Below, piece by piece: positions 15,638-23,816 of a stretch of DNA of 64,000 bases (the first letter of the stretch is position 1; each line of letters starts with the position of its first letter). The DNA is from Rivibacter subsaxonicus (GTDB lineage: Bacteria; Pseudomonadota; Gammaproteobacteria; Burkholderiales; Burkholderiaceae_C), in contig NZ_SHKP01000004.1 in the NCBI RefSeq assembly GCF_004217215.1, positions 652,829 through 716,828 on the forward strand, given 5' to 3'. A program made the translations under genes and the position numbers. The notes beneath the pieces were generated by a model. That model was not told the DNA's origin. It saw only the letters and a program-made list of their open reading frames with translations, and ran no database searches.

Positions 15638-16874
15638 GTTGCAGGCGGCCTGGGTCGGCCTGGCCGTGGCGCTCGGTTGCGGCCTGCTGATCGGCATCGA
15701 GCGCGAGCGCCGCAAGGGCCAGGGCGACGACCGTGCCGCCGCCGGCGTGCGCAGCTTCGCCGTCGCCGCGCTTGCCGGCGCGCTGGCGCAGTCGCTCGCA
15801 TCGCCATGGCTGGTGGCGGTTGGCGCGCTGCTGGTGGCCGCGCTGGGCGTCGTGGCCTACCTGCGCAGCCGTTCGCGCGATCCGGGCATCACGACCGAAC
15901 TCGCGCTGTTCTGCACCTACCTGGTCGGCGTGCTGTCGGCACAGGCGCCAGCGCTCGGCGCCGCCTGTGGCGTCGTGCTCGCGGTGTTGCTGTCGGCGCG
16001 CCGGCGCCTGCACCGCTTTGCCACCGAATGGCTGAGCGAGCAGGAACTGCACGACGCGCTGCTGCTGGCGGCGCTGGCGCTGGTCGTGCTGCCGTTGATC
16101 CCGCCCGGGCCGGCGCCGTGGCTGGGCGGCATGGCGCCGCGTCCGCTGCTGGCGATGGTGCTGCTGATCCTCGGCCTGCAGGCGGCCGGCCATGTGGCGC
16201 TGCGTGCCTTCGGGCCGCGCGCCGGCGCGGCGCTGTCGGGCTTTGCCGGCGGCTTCGTCTCGAGCACCGCGACGGTGGCTTCGTGCGGCGCGCGGGTCCG
16301 CGCCGACCCGGCCCAGGCCCGGGCGCTGGCCGGCAGCGCCGGGTTGTCGGGCGTGGCGACCTGGCTGCAGGCCCTGTTGATGACTGCTGCGCTGGCGCCG
16401 GCGGCTGCCGCGGCGCTGGCGCCGGTGGTGGTGGCGGCGGTCGTCGCCAGCCTCGCGTGCAGCCTGCTGTTCTGGCGTTCGGGCGCCGCCGCCGGGCCGT
16501 CGCCGGCGGCCGCCAGCGGTAGCGCGCTGCGGCCGCGCGAGGCGCTCGCGGTGGCGCTGCTGCTGCTGGGTGTGTCGGCCGTCGTCGGCCTGGCTCACGA
16601 GCATTTCGGCGACGCCGGGCTCTGGCTCGGCGTGGCCACTGCCGCGCTGGCCGACGCGCATGCGCCGGTCGTCTCGCTGGCCTCGTTGCAGGCCGCCGGC
16701 CGGCTCGACGGCGGCCAGTTCGTGTCCGGCGTGCTGCTGGCGATCGGCGTCAACACGCTGACGCGGCTCGGCGTGGCCCTGGTCAGTGGCGGCCCGCGCT
16801 TTGCACTGCGCGTCGGCTGGGTGCTGTGCGGCGGCCTGGCTGCCGCCTGGGGCGCCCGCCACTGGTTGTCCTGA
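15630..16874 (+). CDS. MgtC/SapB-DUF4010 membrane protein
   Basis: The 414-aa protein starts at the ATG at 15630, overlapping the nuclease gene. The first about 130 residues are an MgtC/SapB domain (GLAVALGCGLLIGIERERRKG, then GVRSFAVAALAGAL). The rest is the DUF4010 multi-helix domain with GALSGFAGGFVSSTATVAS. Around ten membrane segments are visible. The family is widespread but functionally undefined; the MgtC part links to magnesium or envelope stress by homology only. Confidence 0.88.
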   Translation: MSELQAAWVGLAVALGCGLLIGIERERRKGQGDDRAAAGVRSFAVAALAGALAQSLASPWLVAVGALLVAALGVVAYLRSRSRDPGITTELALFCTYLVGVLSAQAPALGAACGVVLAVLLSARRRLHRFATEWLSEQELHDALLLAALALVVLPLIPPGPAPWLGGMAPRPLLAMVLLILGLQAAGHVALRAFGPRAGAALSGFAGGFVSSTATVASCGARVRADPAQARALAGSAGLSGVATWLQALLMTAALAPAAAAALAPVVVAAVVASLACSLLFWRSGAAAGPSPAAASGSALRPREALAVALLLLGVSAVVGLAHEHFGDAGLWLGVATAALADAHAPVVSLASLQAAGRLDGGQFVSGVLLAIGVNTLTRLGVALVSGGPRFALRVGWVLCGGLAAAWGARHWLS

Positions 16875-16896
16875 ACGCTCGCCGCGTGCGCACTTC

Positions 16897-16910
16897 TTGC
16901 GCCGCGTCAA
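16897..16910. promoter_or_regulatory. Weak FNR-box-like site upstream of second dksA-like gene
   Basis: TTGCG-CCGC-GTCAA matches 7 of 10 fixed positions of TTGATNNNNATCAA and closely resembles the two boxes at 10568-10642 in its TTGCGCC start. It lies 63 bp upstream of the second DksA-like gene. Confidence 0.4.
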
Positions 16911-16972
16911 CGCGGCGGCGGCGCGGGTGCCAACAATGCTTGCTGCAGGCCTTGCCTGGCAAGGAGAACGCG

Positions 16973-17347
16973 ATGGCAGAAGAGTTCGTGGGTGCCGACG
17001 CGACGCCGGTGTTGCGGCAGTTGCTCGAGCGGCAGGCGGCCGCGTTGCGCCAGCGCCTGCGTCACCTGGACGAGAGCGGACTCGCGCGCGTCGACGAGGA
17101 GCCGCGCGAGGTGCTCGATCGCAAGGACGAGGCCGCGCTCGATCTGGCCCATGCGGTCGATGGCGCCGAGGCGCATCGAGACGCGGTCGCGCTGTGCGCG
17201 ATCGAGGCCGCGCTCAGGCGCGTCGAGCGTGGCGACTACGGTCGCTGCGCCGATTGCGGTGAAGCGATCGCGCTCGCGCGGCTGCAGATCGAGCCCGCGG
17301 CGGAGCGTTGCACGCCCTGCCAGCAGGCGCGCGAAGCCCGGCGCTAG
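16973..17347 (+). CDS. DksA/TraR-type C4 zinc-finger protein (second copy)
   Basis: The 124-aa protein has an AAGGAG Shine-Dalgarno 6 bases before the ATG. An N-terminal coiled coil (RQLLERQAAALRQRLRHLDE) leads to DxxDxA-like RKDEAALDLA and RRVERGDYGRCADCG, then CTPC, forming the four-Cys zinc finger. The DYGRCADCG and ARLQIEPAAERC blocks are closer to the DksA/YbiI group than the copy at 10080-10487. It probably binds RNA polymerase. A weak FNR-like box lies upstream, linking it to the anaerobic island. Confidence 0.9.
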   Translation: MAEEFVGADATPVLRQLLERQAAALRQRLRHLDESGLARVDEEPREVLDRKDEAALDLAHAVDGAEAHRDAVALCAIEAALRRVERGDYGRCADCGEAIALARLQIEPAAERCTPCQQAREARR

Positions 17348-17370
17348 GCGCCACCACCACGACCGCCTGA

Positions 17371-18336
17371 TCAGCCGCGCGCGCCGCGGTCGAGCCAGAC
17401 GCCCAGGCCCTGGGCGTTGAGCTCGACGTCGATCGCGATCAACTCGGCGATCTCGGCCTGCTTGCGCCCCGGGTCGAGCCAGTGCCAGCGATCGCTGAAC
17501 AGCGCCTCGACGCTGCGCTTGAGCGCCGCGTGGCGCTCGGGGGCTGCGATCAGCTCGCGCGCCCCGGCCGCCATCGTGTCGGCCTGCTCCAGCAGCAGTG
17601 CGGCCAGGCGCTTGACCTCGGCCTCGCTGCCGCCGATGCGGCCGCAATGGGTCGGGTACATCCAGACCGGCGCCTGCTCCAGCATGCGTTGCACCGAACG
17701 ATGCAGCGCCTCGGGCTCGAACTGCACCGGGGTGCTGGTCGGAAAGATGTAGCGGCCGCCGGGCGCGTCGCATTCCGGGTACGAGATGCCGAAGGTGTCG
17801 CCGGTGAACCAGCCGCGGCTGGCGCCGTCCCAGATGCAATGGTGGTGGCGCGCGTGGCCGGGGCTGTCGATCAGCAGCAGCTCGCGCTCGCCCAGGCGGA
17901 TGCGCTGACCGTCGCTGCTGGTCTGCACGCGCTCGGAGGCGATCGGCTGGATCTGGCCATAGATGCGCGCTACCTCGTCGGCGCCGTAGACCGCGCTGGC
18001 GCCGGCGACCAGCGCGCCCGGGTCGATCAGGTGCGGCGCGCCGCGCGGATGAGCCAGCAGCGTGGCATGCGGCAGCTGCTGCATCAGCAGGCCGGCGCCG
18101 CCGGCGTGGTCGAGATGCACGTGGGTCGGGATCACCCAGTCGACCGCATCGCGCGCAAGGCCGAGCCAGTCGAGTGCGGCCAGCAGGTTCGGCACCGAGC
18201 TGTTGAGCCCGGTGTCGATGAAGGCGGCGCGGCCGGCGTCGACCATCAGGTAGGCGACATCGAAATGCGGTCGCACGAAGCCGGTGTCGATGGCAAAGAT
18301 GCCGTGCGAGAGCGGGGCGATGAAGTCGGGCGTCAT
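17371..18336 (-). CDS. MBL-fold metallohydrolase (glyoxalase II-like)
   Basis: The 321-aa protein has the zinc motif IPTHVHLDHAGGAGLL near residue 85. SPGHARHHHCIWD and WFTGDTFGISYPE supply further ligands, and a late YPTHCGR supplies the last His. The order matches stand-alone MBL hydrolases annotated near glyoxalase II. The substrate is not indicated. It is divergent from the cytochrome c operon at 18451, and convergent with the second dksA-like gene. Confidence 0.88.
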   Translation of the reverse strand: MTPDFIAPLSHGIFAIDTGFVRPHFDVAYLMVDAGRAAFIDTGLNSSVPNLLAALDWLGLARDAVDWVIPTHVHLDHAGGAGLLMQQLPHATLLAHPRGAPHLIDPGALVAGASAVYGADEVARIYGQIQPIASERVQTSSDGQRIRLGERELLLIDSPGHARHHHCIWDGASRGWFTGDTFGISYPECDAPGGRYIFPTSTPVQFEPEALHRSVQRMLEQAPVWMYPTHCGRIGGSEAEVKRLAALLLEQADTMAAGARELIAAPERHAALKRSVEALFSDRWHWLDPGRKQAEIAELIAIDVELNAQGLGVWLDRGARG

Positions 18337-18450
18337 GGCGGCGGACGAAGGGGCAATGCCGGATTGTGGGCGGCACCGCGCGGCGCGTCCGATACTGCGC
18401 CGCTGCAGCCAACGCGGCGGCGGGTCGCCCGGGCCGCCGCCGACCCGACG

Positions 18451-19185
18451 ATGTCCCGCTCGCTCCCGATCTCCGCTCTCCGCACTCTCGCGCTGCCGCT
18501 CATGCTGCTGCTGGGCGCGGCGGCCGCGCAAGCTGCGCCGCCGCGCTTCGAGGACAGCATGGCCCAGCGCCTGCAGGCCTGCACCGGCTGCCATGGCGAG
18601 CAGGGGCGCGCGACACCCGACGGCTACTACCCGCGCATCGCCGGCAAGCCGGCCGGCTACCTCTATCGGCAACTGCTGGACTTTCGCGACGGCCGCCGCC
18701 ATAACGCGCCGATGGCTGCGCTGCTGGCTCCGCTGTCGGACCAGTACCTCCGCGAGATTGCCGGGCACTTCGCCGGCCTCGACCTGCCGCATGCGCCGCC
18801 GCAGCCGGCCAGCGTCAGCGCCGAGGTGCTGGCGCGTGGTCGGCGGCTGGCGCTGCAGGGCGATCCGGCGCTCGGGCTGCCGGCCTGTGCCGGCTGCCAC
18901 GGCCAGGCGCTGACCGGCACCGCGCCCGACGTCCCCGGCCTGCTCGGCCTGCCGCGCGACTACCTGAACGCCCAGCTCGGCGCCTGGCGCCTCGGCCGGC
19001 GCAACGCCCGCGCGCCCGACTGCATGGCGCGCATCGCCACCGCGCTGGCGCCGGCGGACATCGGCGCGCTGTCGCAGTGGCTGGCCTCGCAGCCGGTGCC
19101 GGCGCACGCGCGGCCGGCGCCGGCGCTGCCCGGCCCGCTGCCCGAGCCCTGCGGCAGCGTCGACACGCAGGGAGCCGCGCGATGA
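18451..19185 (+). CDS. Di-haem cytochrome c (c4-like), exported
   Basis: The 244-aa protein has a signal peptide (LPLMLLLGAAAAQA-AP) and two CxxCH haem sites, CTGCHGEQ and CAGCHGQ, in two similar domains, each with downstream Met candidates. The pattern fits class I c4-type or the small cytochrome associated with alcohol or sugar dehydrogenases. It overlaps the tri-haem cytochrome gene by ATGA, so they are made together and likely form one electron chain in the periplasm. No flavin or quinoprotein dehydrogenase gene is adjacent. Confidence 0.9.
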   Translation: MSRSLPISALRTLALPLMLLLGAAAAQAAPPRFEDSMAQRLQACTGCHGEQGRATPDGYYPRIAGKPAGYLYRQLLDFRDGRRHNAPMAALLAPLSDQYLREIAGHFAGLDLPHAPPQPASVSAEVLARGRRLALQGDPALGLPACAGCHGQALTGTAPDVPGLLGLPRDYLNAQLGAWRLGRRNARAPDCMARIATALAPADIGALSQWLASQPVPAHARPAPALPGPLPEPCGSVDTQGAAR

Positions 19186-20459
19186 GCCGGCAACGGTGGG
19201 CTGTCGCCGGCGGACTCGGCACCCTGTTGCTCGTCGCGCTGCTGGCGTTGGTGGTCTGGCAGTTGAACCGGCTCGACGAGGCACCGCCGCCGGCTGTGCC
19301 GGTGGCCGACCTGGCGACCCAGCGCGAACGCGGTGCCTACCTGGCGCGGGCCGGCAACTGCGCGGGCTGCCACACCGTCGCCGGCGGCGTGCCCTACGCC
19401 GGCGGGCGCGGCATCGAGACGCCGTTTGGCACCGTCTTCGCGCCCAACCTGACGCCGCATGCCACCACCGGGCTCGGCGACTGGAGCAGCGAGGACTTCT
19501 GGCGCGCGCTGCACAACGGGCGAGGCCGCGATGGCCGCCTGCTGACGCCGGCCTTTCCCTATCCCAACTTCAGCCGCGTCACGCGCGCGGACGCGGATGC
19601 GCTGTTCGCCTACCTGCAGGGCCTGGCGCCGGTGGACCAGCCGCGGCGCCCGCACGAGCTGCGCTTTCCCTACGACTCGCAGGCCGCGCTGGCCGTCTGG
19701 CGCGCGCTCTACTTTCGTCCCGCGGTGCACGCCGAGGATCCGCGCCAGGATGCCGAGTGGAACCGTGGCGTCTACCTGGTCGAGGGCCTCGGTCATTGCA
19801 GCGCCTGCCACGCGCCGCGCAACGCGCTCGGAGCCAGCGGCGAGCAGCTTGGCGGCGGGCTGATGCCGATGCGCGACTGGTACGCGCCCGCGCTGGACGC
19901 GGCGCACGAGGCCGGTGTCGCCGGATGGCCGCGCGCGCAGGTCGTCGAGCTGCTCAGGACCGGGCGCACCGAACTGGCCTCGGCCAGCGGCCCGATGGCC
20001 GAGGTCGTCCGCGGCAGCACCCAGCACCTGAGTGATGCCGACCTGGGCGCGATGGCGCTGTACCTGCAGCGGCTGCCGCAGCAGCCGGTGCCCGTGGCCG
20101 CCGCGAGTTCGAAGGCCCCGCCGGTCAACGTGCGCGGCGAACGGCTCTACGCCAAGCATTGCGCCGACTGCCATGGCGAGGCCGGCGAGGGCGTGCCGGG
20201 CGCCTACCCGGCGCTGGCCGGCAATCGGGCGCTGCTGCTCGATCCGCCGGCCAACCCGGTGCGCATCGTGCTCGGCGGCGGTTTCGCGCCGGCGACCGCC
20301 GGCAATCCGCGGCCCTATGGCATGCCGCCCTTTGCCGCGGTCCTGGCCGACGACGAGGTCGCCGATCTGCTGAGCTACACCCGCAACGCCTGGGGCAACT
20401 CGGCCCCGCCGGTCACGCCGCTCGAAGTGCACCGGCTGCGCGACCGGGCGCTGCGTTGA
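19182..20459 (+). CDS. Tri-haem membrane-bound cytochrome c (dehydrogenase cytochrome subunit-like)
   Basis: The 425-aa protein has an N-terminal membrane anchor (GTLLLVALLALVVWQLN) and three CxxCH motifs: CAGCHTVAGG, CSACHAPRN and CADCHGEAG. The GGRGIETPFGTVFAPNLTPH block after the first haem is the signature of the cytochrome subunit of membrane alcohol, gluconate and isoquinoline dehydrogenases. It would carry electrons from a dehydrogenase to ubiquinone or an oxidase. The catalytic subunit is not in the window. It is coupled to the preceding di-haem cytochrome. Confidence 0.92.
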   Translation: MSRQRWAVAGGLGTLLLVALLALVVWQLNRLDEAPPPAVPVADLATQRERGAYLARAGNCAGCHTVAGGVPYAGGRGIETPFGTVFAPNLTPHATTGLGDWSSEDFWRALHNGRGRDGRLLTPAFPYPNFSRVTRADADALFAYLQGLAPVDQPRRPHELRFPYDSQAALAVWRALYFRPAVHAEDPRQDAEWNRGVYLVEGLGHCSACHAPRNALGASGEQLGGGLMPMRDWYAPALDAAHEAGVAGWPRAQVVELLRTGRTELASASGPMAEVVRGSTQHLSDADLGAMALYLQRLPQQPVPVAAASSKAPPVNVRGERLYAKHCADCHGEAGEGVPGAYPALAGNRALLLDPPANPVRIVLGGGFAPATAGNPRPYGMPPFAAVLADDEVADLLSYTRNAWGNSAPPVTPLEVHRLRDRALR

Positions 20460-20801
20460 GCGCCCGATCCCTAAGGGTTATTCGGGAGGGCACTCCAGGA
20501 CGCAAACGGCGGTCATGCAATAATTGCGGTCTGCGTTAAGAACAACGCCTGCCTGAAGCGGATTGCCGCGCAGGCAACGAGTGCATCGTATAGCCCTACC
20601 TGAGCCCGCGCTGGCGGTCTCGATGAGCGGCCCGACACACACCCCGACCACCTACCGGTGGCTCAGGTGACCGGGCCCGCAGCCGGATCGAAATTCGATC
20701 CGATGCCGTCCAGGGGTCATCCGATGTTTGGATCCCCGCCGTGGAGACACACCACGGTCAAGACGGAACCGCCCGAATCTGAAAGGGCGGTCTGCTTTGC
20801 C
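20460..20801 (+). promoter_or_regulatory. Long structured leader of the DEAD-box helicase gene
   Basis: These 342 bases hold no convincing gene. A palindromic GCAATAATTGC (20517-20527) lies in a locally AT-rich promoter-like spot. Three structures follow: TGCCTG...CAGGCA (20550-20576) enclosing GCGG-ATTG-CCGC; GGATCGAA-A-TTCGATCC (20685-20701); and ACCGCCC-10-GGGCGGT (20768-20791), which ends 10 bases before the ATG and covers the only purine-rich stretch that could serve as ribosome site. Long structured leaders are known for cold-shock helicase mRNAs, so post-transcriptional control is a reasonable inference. Confidence 0.5.
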
Positions 20802-22550
20802 ATGACGACGAGCTTCGACGAGGCCCTGGGCCTGCCTGTTTCCGAAACCATTTCTGCTGCCGACGCGAGTGCCAATCTCGCCGCGCTCAGCGCCGCCGTG
20901 CGTGCCGATGTGGCGCCCACGGTTGTTACCGACACCGAAGTCGCAGCACCTGCTGCTGCTGCTACCACCGAACCCGCACCCGCCAACGGCTTTGCCGTGC
21001 TCGGACTGATCGAGCCGCTGCTGGCCTCGGTCGCATCGCTTGGCTTCACCAGCCCGACCCCGGTCCAGGCCGAGGCCGTGCCGGCCGCGCTGGCCGGTGG
21101 CGACTGGATGGTCAGCGCCCAGACCGGCAGCGGCAAGACTGCCGCCTTCCTGCTGCCGGTGCTGCAGCGCCTGCTCGACGCGCCGGTGGTTGAAGAAGCC
21201 CGCATCAGCACCCCGCGTGCGATCGTGCTGTGCCCGACCCGCGAACTCGCTCAGCAGGTGGCCGAAGACGCCATCAACCTGATGCGCGGCGTGGTGATCT
21301 CGCTCAAGAACGCCGGCAAGAACGACCCCTACAAGATGGCCGCCCGCGGCCTGCGCATCGCCAGCGTGGTTGGCGGCGTGCCCTACGGCAAGCAGATCTT
21401 CGACCTGCGCGGCGCGCAGCTCGTGATCGCGACCCCGGGCCGCCTGCTCGACCTGCAGGACCGCGGCCAGATCCGTCTGGATGCCGTGCAATGCCTGGTG
21501 GTCGACGAAGCCGACCGCATGCTCGACCTCGGCTTTGCCGACGACCTGGCGGCGATCCACGACCACACCTCGGCGCGCGAAAGCACCCAGATGTTCTCGG
21601 CCACCTTCGCGCCGCGCATCATGGCGCTGGCCGCCCGCGTCATGCGCGAGCCGCAGCGCCTGGCGCTGGCCAACGCCGGCGACAAGCACGCCGACATCAC
21701 GCAGACGCTGCACTGGGCCGACAACATCGCCCACAAGGGCAAGCTGCTCGAGCATTGGCTGCGCGACGCCTCGCTGGTCCAGGCCGTGGTCTTTGCCAGC
21801 ACCCAGGTCGACACCGAGACGATCGCCGAGACGCTGCAGCAGAACGGCCACGCTGCCGTCGCGCTGCACGGTGCGATGCCGCAAGCCACGCGCAACCGTC
21901 GCCTGCAGAACCTGCGCGACGGCCGCATCCGCATCCTGGTCGCGACCGACGTTGCCGCGCGCGGCATCGACGTGCCGAGCATCAGCCACGTCATCAACTT
22001 CGGCCTGCCGATGAAGGCCGAGGACTACGTGCACCGCATCGGCCGCACCGGTCGTGCCGGCCGCAGCGGCCAGGCGATCACGATCGCCGAGCATCGCGAG
22101 CGTCACAAGATCCGCGCGATCGAGCAGTACACGCGCCAGCCGCTGCAGGCCAGCGAGATCGAAGGTCTCGAGCCCAAGGCGCAACCGGTGCGTCCGAGCA
22201 AGCCGATGCCGGGCAGCCGTCATCCGGGCCGCAACAGCTTTGGCGCCAACAAGCCGCGTGGCGGCTTCGGTGGCGGTGATCGCGAGCAGGGCTTCGCGCC
22301 GCGCCGTGACGAGGGCTTCCACGCCCCGCGTCGCGACGAAGGCTTCGCGCCGGCCCGTCCGGCACGCAACGACGGCGGCTTTGCGGCCCACGGTCGCAAC
22401 GACGGTGGCTTTGCGCCGCGTCGTGACGAAGGTGGCTTCGCGCCGCGCCGCGAACACGGCTTCGGCGGCGACAACCGCCGCGGTCCTAATACCGGCTTTG
22501 ACCGAGCTCCTGGTGGAGCTCCGCGTAAATTCGGTAGCGGCTCGCGCTGA
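20802..22550 (+). CDS. DEAD-box ATP-dependent RNA helicase (RhlE-like)
   Basis: The 582-aa protein has all core motifs: Q-motif region LGFTSPTPVQAEAVP, AQTGSGKT, PTRELA, VVDEADRMLD, FSATF, and the second RecA domain ending HRIGRTGRAG. The tail after residue about 470 is low-complexity, with repeated GFAPRRDEG-like units and G/R/N-rich stretches, probably a flexible RNA-binding extension. Such helicases assist ribosome assembly and mRNA decay, often in the cold. The last 65 bp overlap the 3' end of convergent rsgA, another ribosome-maturation gene. An insertion between motifs Ia and Ib (KNAGKNDPYKMAARG) is slightly unusual. Confidence 0.95.
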   Translation: MTTSFDEALGLPVSETISAADASANLAALSAAVRADVAPTVVTDTEVAAPAAAATTEPAPANGFAVLGLIEPLLASVASLGFTSPTPVQAEAVPAALAGGDWMVSAQTGSGKTAAFLLPVLQRLLDAPVVEEARISTPRAIVLCPTRELAQQVAEDAINLMRGVVISLKNAGKNDPYKMAARGLRIASVVGGVPYGKQIFDLRGAQLVIATPGRLLDLQDRGQIRLDAVQCLVVDEADRMLDLGFADDLAAIHDHTSARESTQMFSATFAPRIMALAARVMREPQRLALANAGDKHADITQTLHWADNIAHKGKLLEHWLRDASLVQAVVFASTQVDTETIAETLQQNGHAAVALHGAMPQATRNRRLQNLRDGRIRILVATDVAARGIDVPSISHVINFGLPMKAEDYVHRIGRTGRAGRSGQAITIAEHRERHKIRAIEQYTRQPLQASEIEGLEPKAQPVRPSKPMPGSRHPGRNSFGANKPRGGFGGGDREQGFAPRRDEGFHAPRRDEGFAPARPARNDGGFAAHGRNDGGFAPRRDEGGFAPRREHGFGGDNRRGPNTGFDRAPGGAPRKFGSGSR

Positions 22551-23457
22551 TCTGCCCGCGCTTGGCGGCGGCGATGACGCCGCAGCCCGGTTCGTGCAGG
22601 TGGCTGCAGTTGTAGAACTTGCAGTCGCCCGCGTGCTCGCCGATGTCGGGCATCAACGCGGGCAGTTGCGCCGGCTCCAGCTGGCGTAAGCCAAATTCCT
22701 GAAACCCTGGTGAATCGATCAGCGCGGTGCGCTGGTCGAAGCCGGGGTTTCCCGCTTCTGCATCACGCTCACCGAGCCAGTACCAGAGCGTGCTGGTCGT
22801 CGTGTGGCGGCCCGAGTTGAGCGCCTGCGAAATCTCGCCCACCTGCGCCCGCGCGCCCGGCGCCAGCGCGTTGACCAGCGTGCTCTTGCCGGCGCCCGAG
22901 GGACCGAGCACCAGCGTCGCGCGGCCGGCCATGCGCGAATCGAGCTGCGCGCGCCAACTGGCGGCATCCTTCTTCAGCGTGCCCTCGAGCACCGTGTAGC
23001 CCATTGCCACGTAGGGCGCGAGCCGCTCGCGCTGCGCTTGCGCGCCGGGCAGGTCGGTCTTGTTGAGCGCGATGCAGATGTCGAGGTTGACCGACTCGGC
23101 CGCGATCAGCGCGCGCGCCAGCTGGCTCTCGCTGAACACTGGCTCGACCGCGATCCAGATCAGCAGCAGGTCCAGGTTGGCGGCAAAGCTCTTGGTCTTG
23201 AACTCGTCCTGGCGGTAGAGCAGGTTGCGGCGCGGCTCGATCTTCTCGATCACGCCCTCGTCCACATCGCCGGCCTCGGCGCCGCGCGCACCCTCGTGCG
23301 TCGGCCGCCAGTGGACCCGGTCGCCGACCACCGCCTCGCTCTTCTTGCCGCGCGCGGTGCAGGGCAGGCGCTTGCCCTCGGGTGTCTCGACGATGCAGTG
23401 GCGGCCGTGGTTGGCGACGACCAACCCGATGTCGGTCGCAGCGCTATGCGTGGTCAC
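22486..23457 (-). CDS. rsgA: Small ribosomal subunit biogenesis GTPase RsgA
   Basis: The 323-aa protein has an OB domain, then a circularly permuted GTPase with G4 (NKTD) before G1 (GPSGAGKSTLVNAL) and G3 (DSPGFQEF). A C-terminal zinc site follows, with CKFYNC, H and C in NCSHLHEPGC. It checks late 30S assembly. The start is GTG at 23457, which overlaps the phhB stop as GTGA, so translation is coupled. Its 3' end runs 65 bp into the convergent helicase gene, so antisense interference between the two messages is possible. Confidence 0.96.
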   Translation of the reverse strand: MTTHSAATDIGLVVANHGRHCIVETPEGKRLPCTARGKKSEAVVGDRVHWRPTHEGARGAEAGDVDEGVIEKIEPRRNLLYRQDEFKTKSFAANLDLLLIWIAVEPVFSESQLARALIAAESVNLDICIALNKTDLPGAQAQRERLAPYVAMGYTVLEGTLKKDAASWRAQLDSRMAGRATLVLGPSGAGKSTLVNALAPGARAQVGEISQALNSGRHTTTSTLWYWLGERDAEAGNPGFDQRTALIDSPGFQEFGLRQLEPAQLPALMPDIGEHAGDCKFYNCSHLHEPGCGVIAAAKRGQISASRYRIYAELHQELGQSRY

Positions 23458-23774
23458 GCACCGAGCGCATCGAGCTGCGCCGCGCAGATGAAGTCATTCA
23501 GCGAGATGCCGCCGACCGAGTGCGTGTTGAAGCGCACCACGCAGCGGTCGTAGTGCACCGAGAGGTCGGGGTGATGGTCCTCGCGATTGGCGATCCAGGC
23601 CAGCGCGTTCACGAAGGCGATGGTTTGCAGGTAGTTCGCGAAGCGGTAGGTCTTCTCGATGGCGCCGTCGTTGAGCGCCCAGCCGACGACTTTCGCAAGG
23701 TGGGCATCGATCTCGTCCTGACTCATCGGCGCGTGGCCTTCGAGCGGGCGGCAGTGTTGGTCTCGGAGGTTCAT
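23454..23774 (-). CDS. phhB: 4a-hydroxytetrahydrobiopterin dehydratase (pterin-4-alpha-carbinolamine dehydratase)
   Basis: The 106-aa protein carries the family core FANYLQTIAFVNALAWIANREDHHPDLSVHYDRCVVRF, with the catalytic EDHHPD motif near residue 66. It regenerates the oxidised pterin cofactor of aromatic amino acid hydroxylases; no hydroxylase is in the window. In many betaproteobacteria this gene follows M48 peptidase and precedes rsgA as a housekeeping group. Here a low-GC hypothetical gene interrupts that order. Confidence 0.93.
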   Translation of the reverse strand: MNLRDQHCRPLEGHAPMSQDEIDAHLAKVVGWALNDGAIEKTYRFANYLQTIAFVNALAWIANREDHHPDLSVHYDRCVVRFNTHSVGGISLNDFICAAQLDALGA

Positions 23775-23816
23775 CGTTAGAGCCTAGTCGCGGCCAAAGG
23801 CTGTCGACTGAAGTGG

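Noticed and set aside
22220-22474. Repeats in the helicase tail considered as a CRISPR-like or tandem repeat array
   Set aside because: The repeats are in frame, imperfect, without unique spacers of constant length, and encode the G/R-rich helicase tail.
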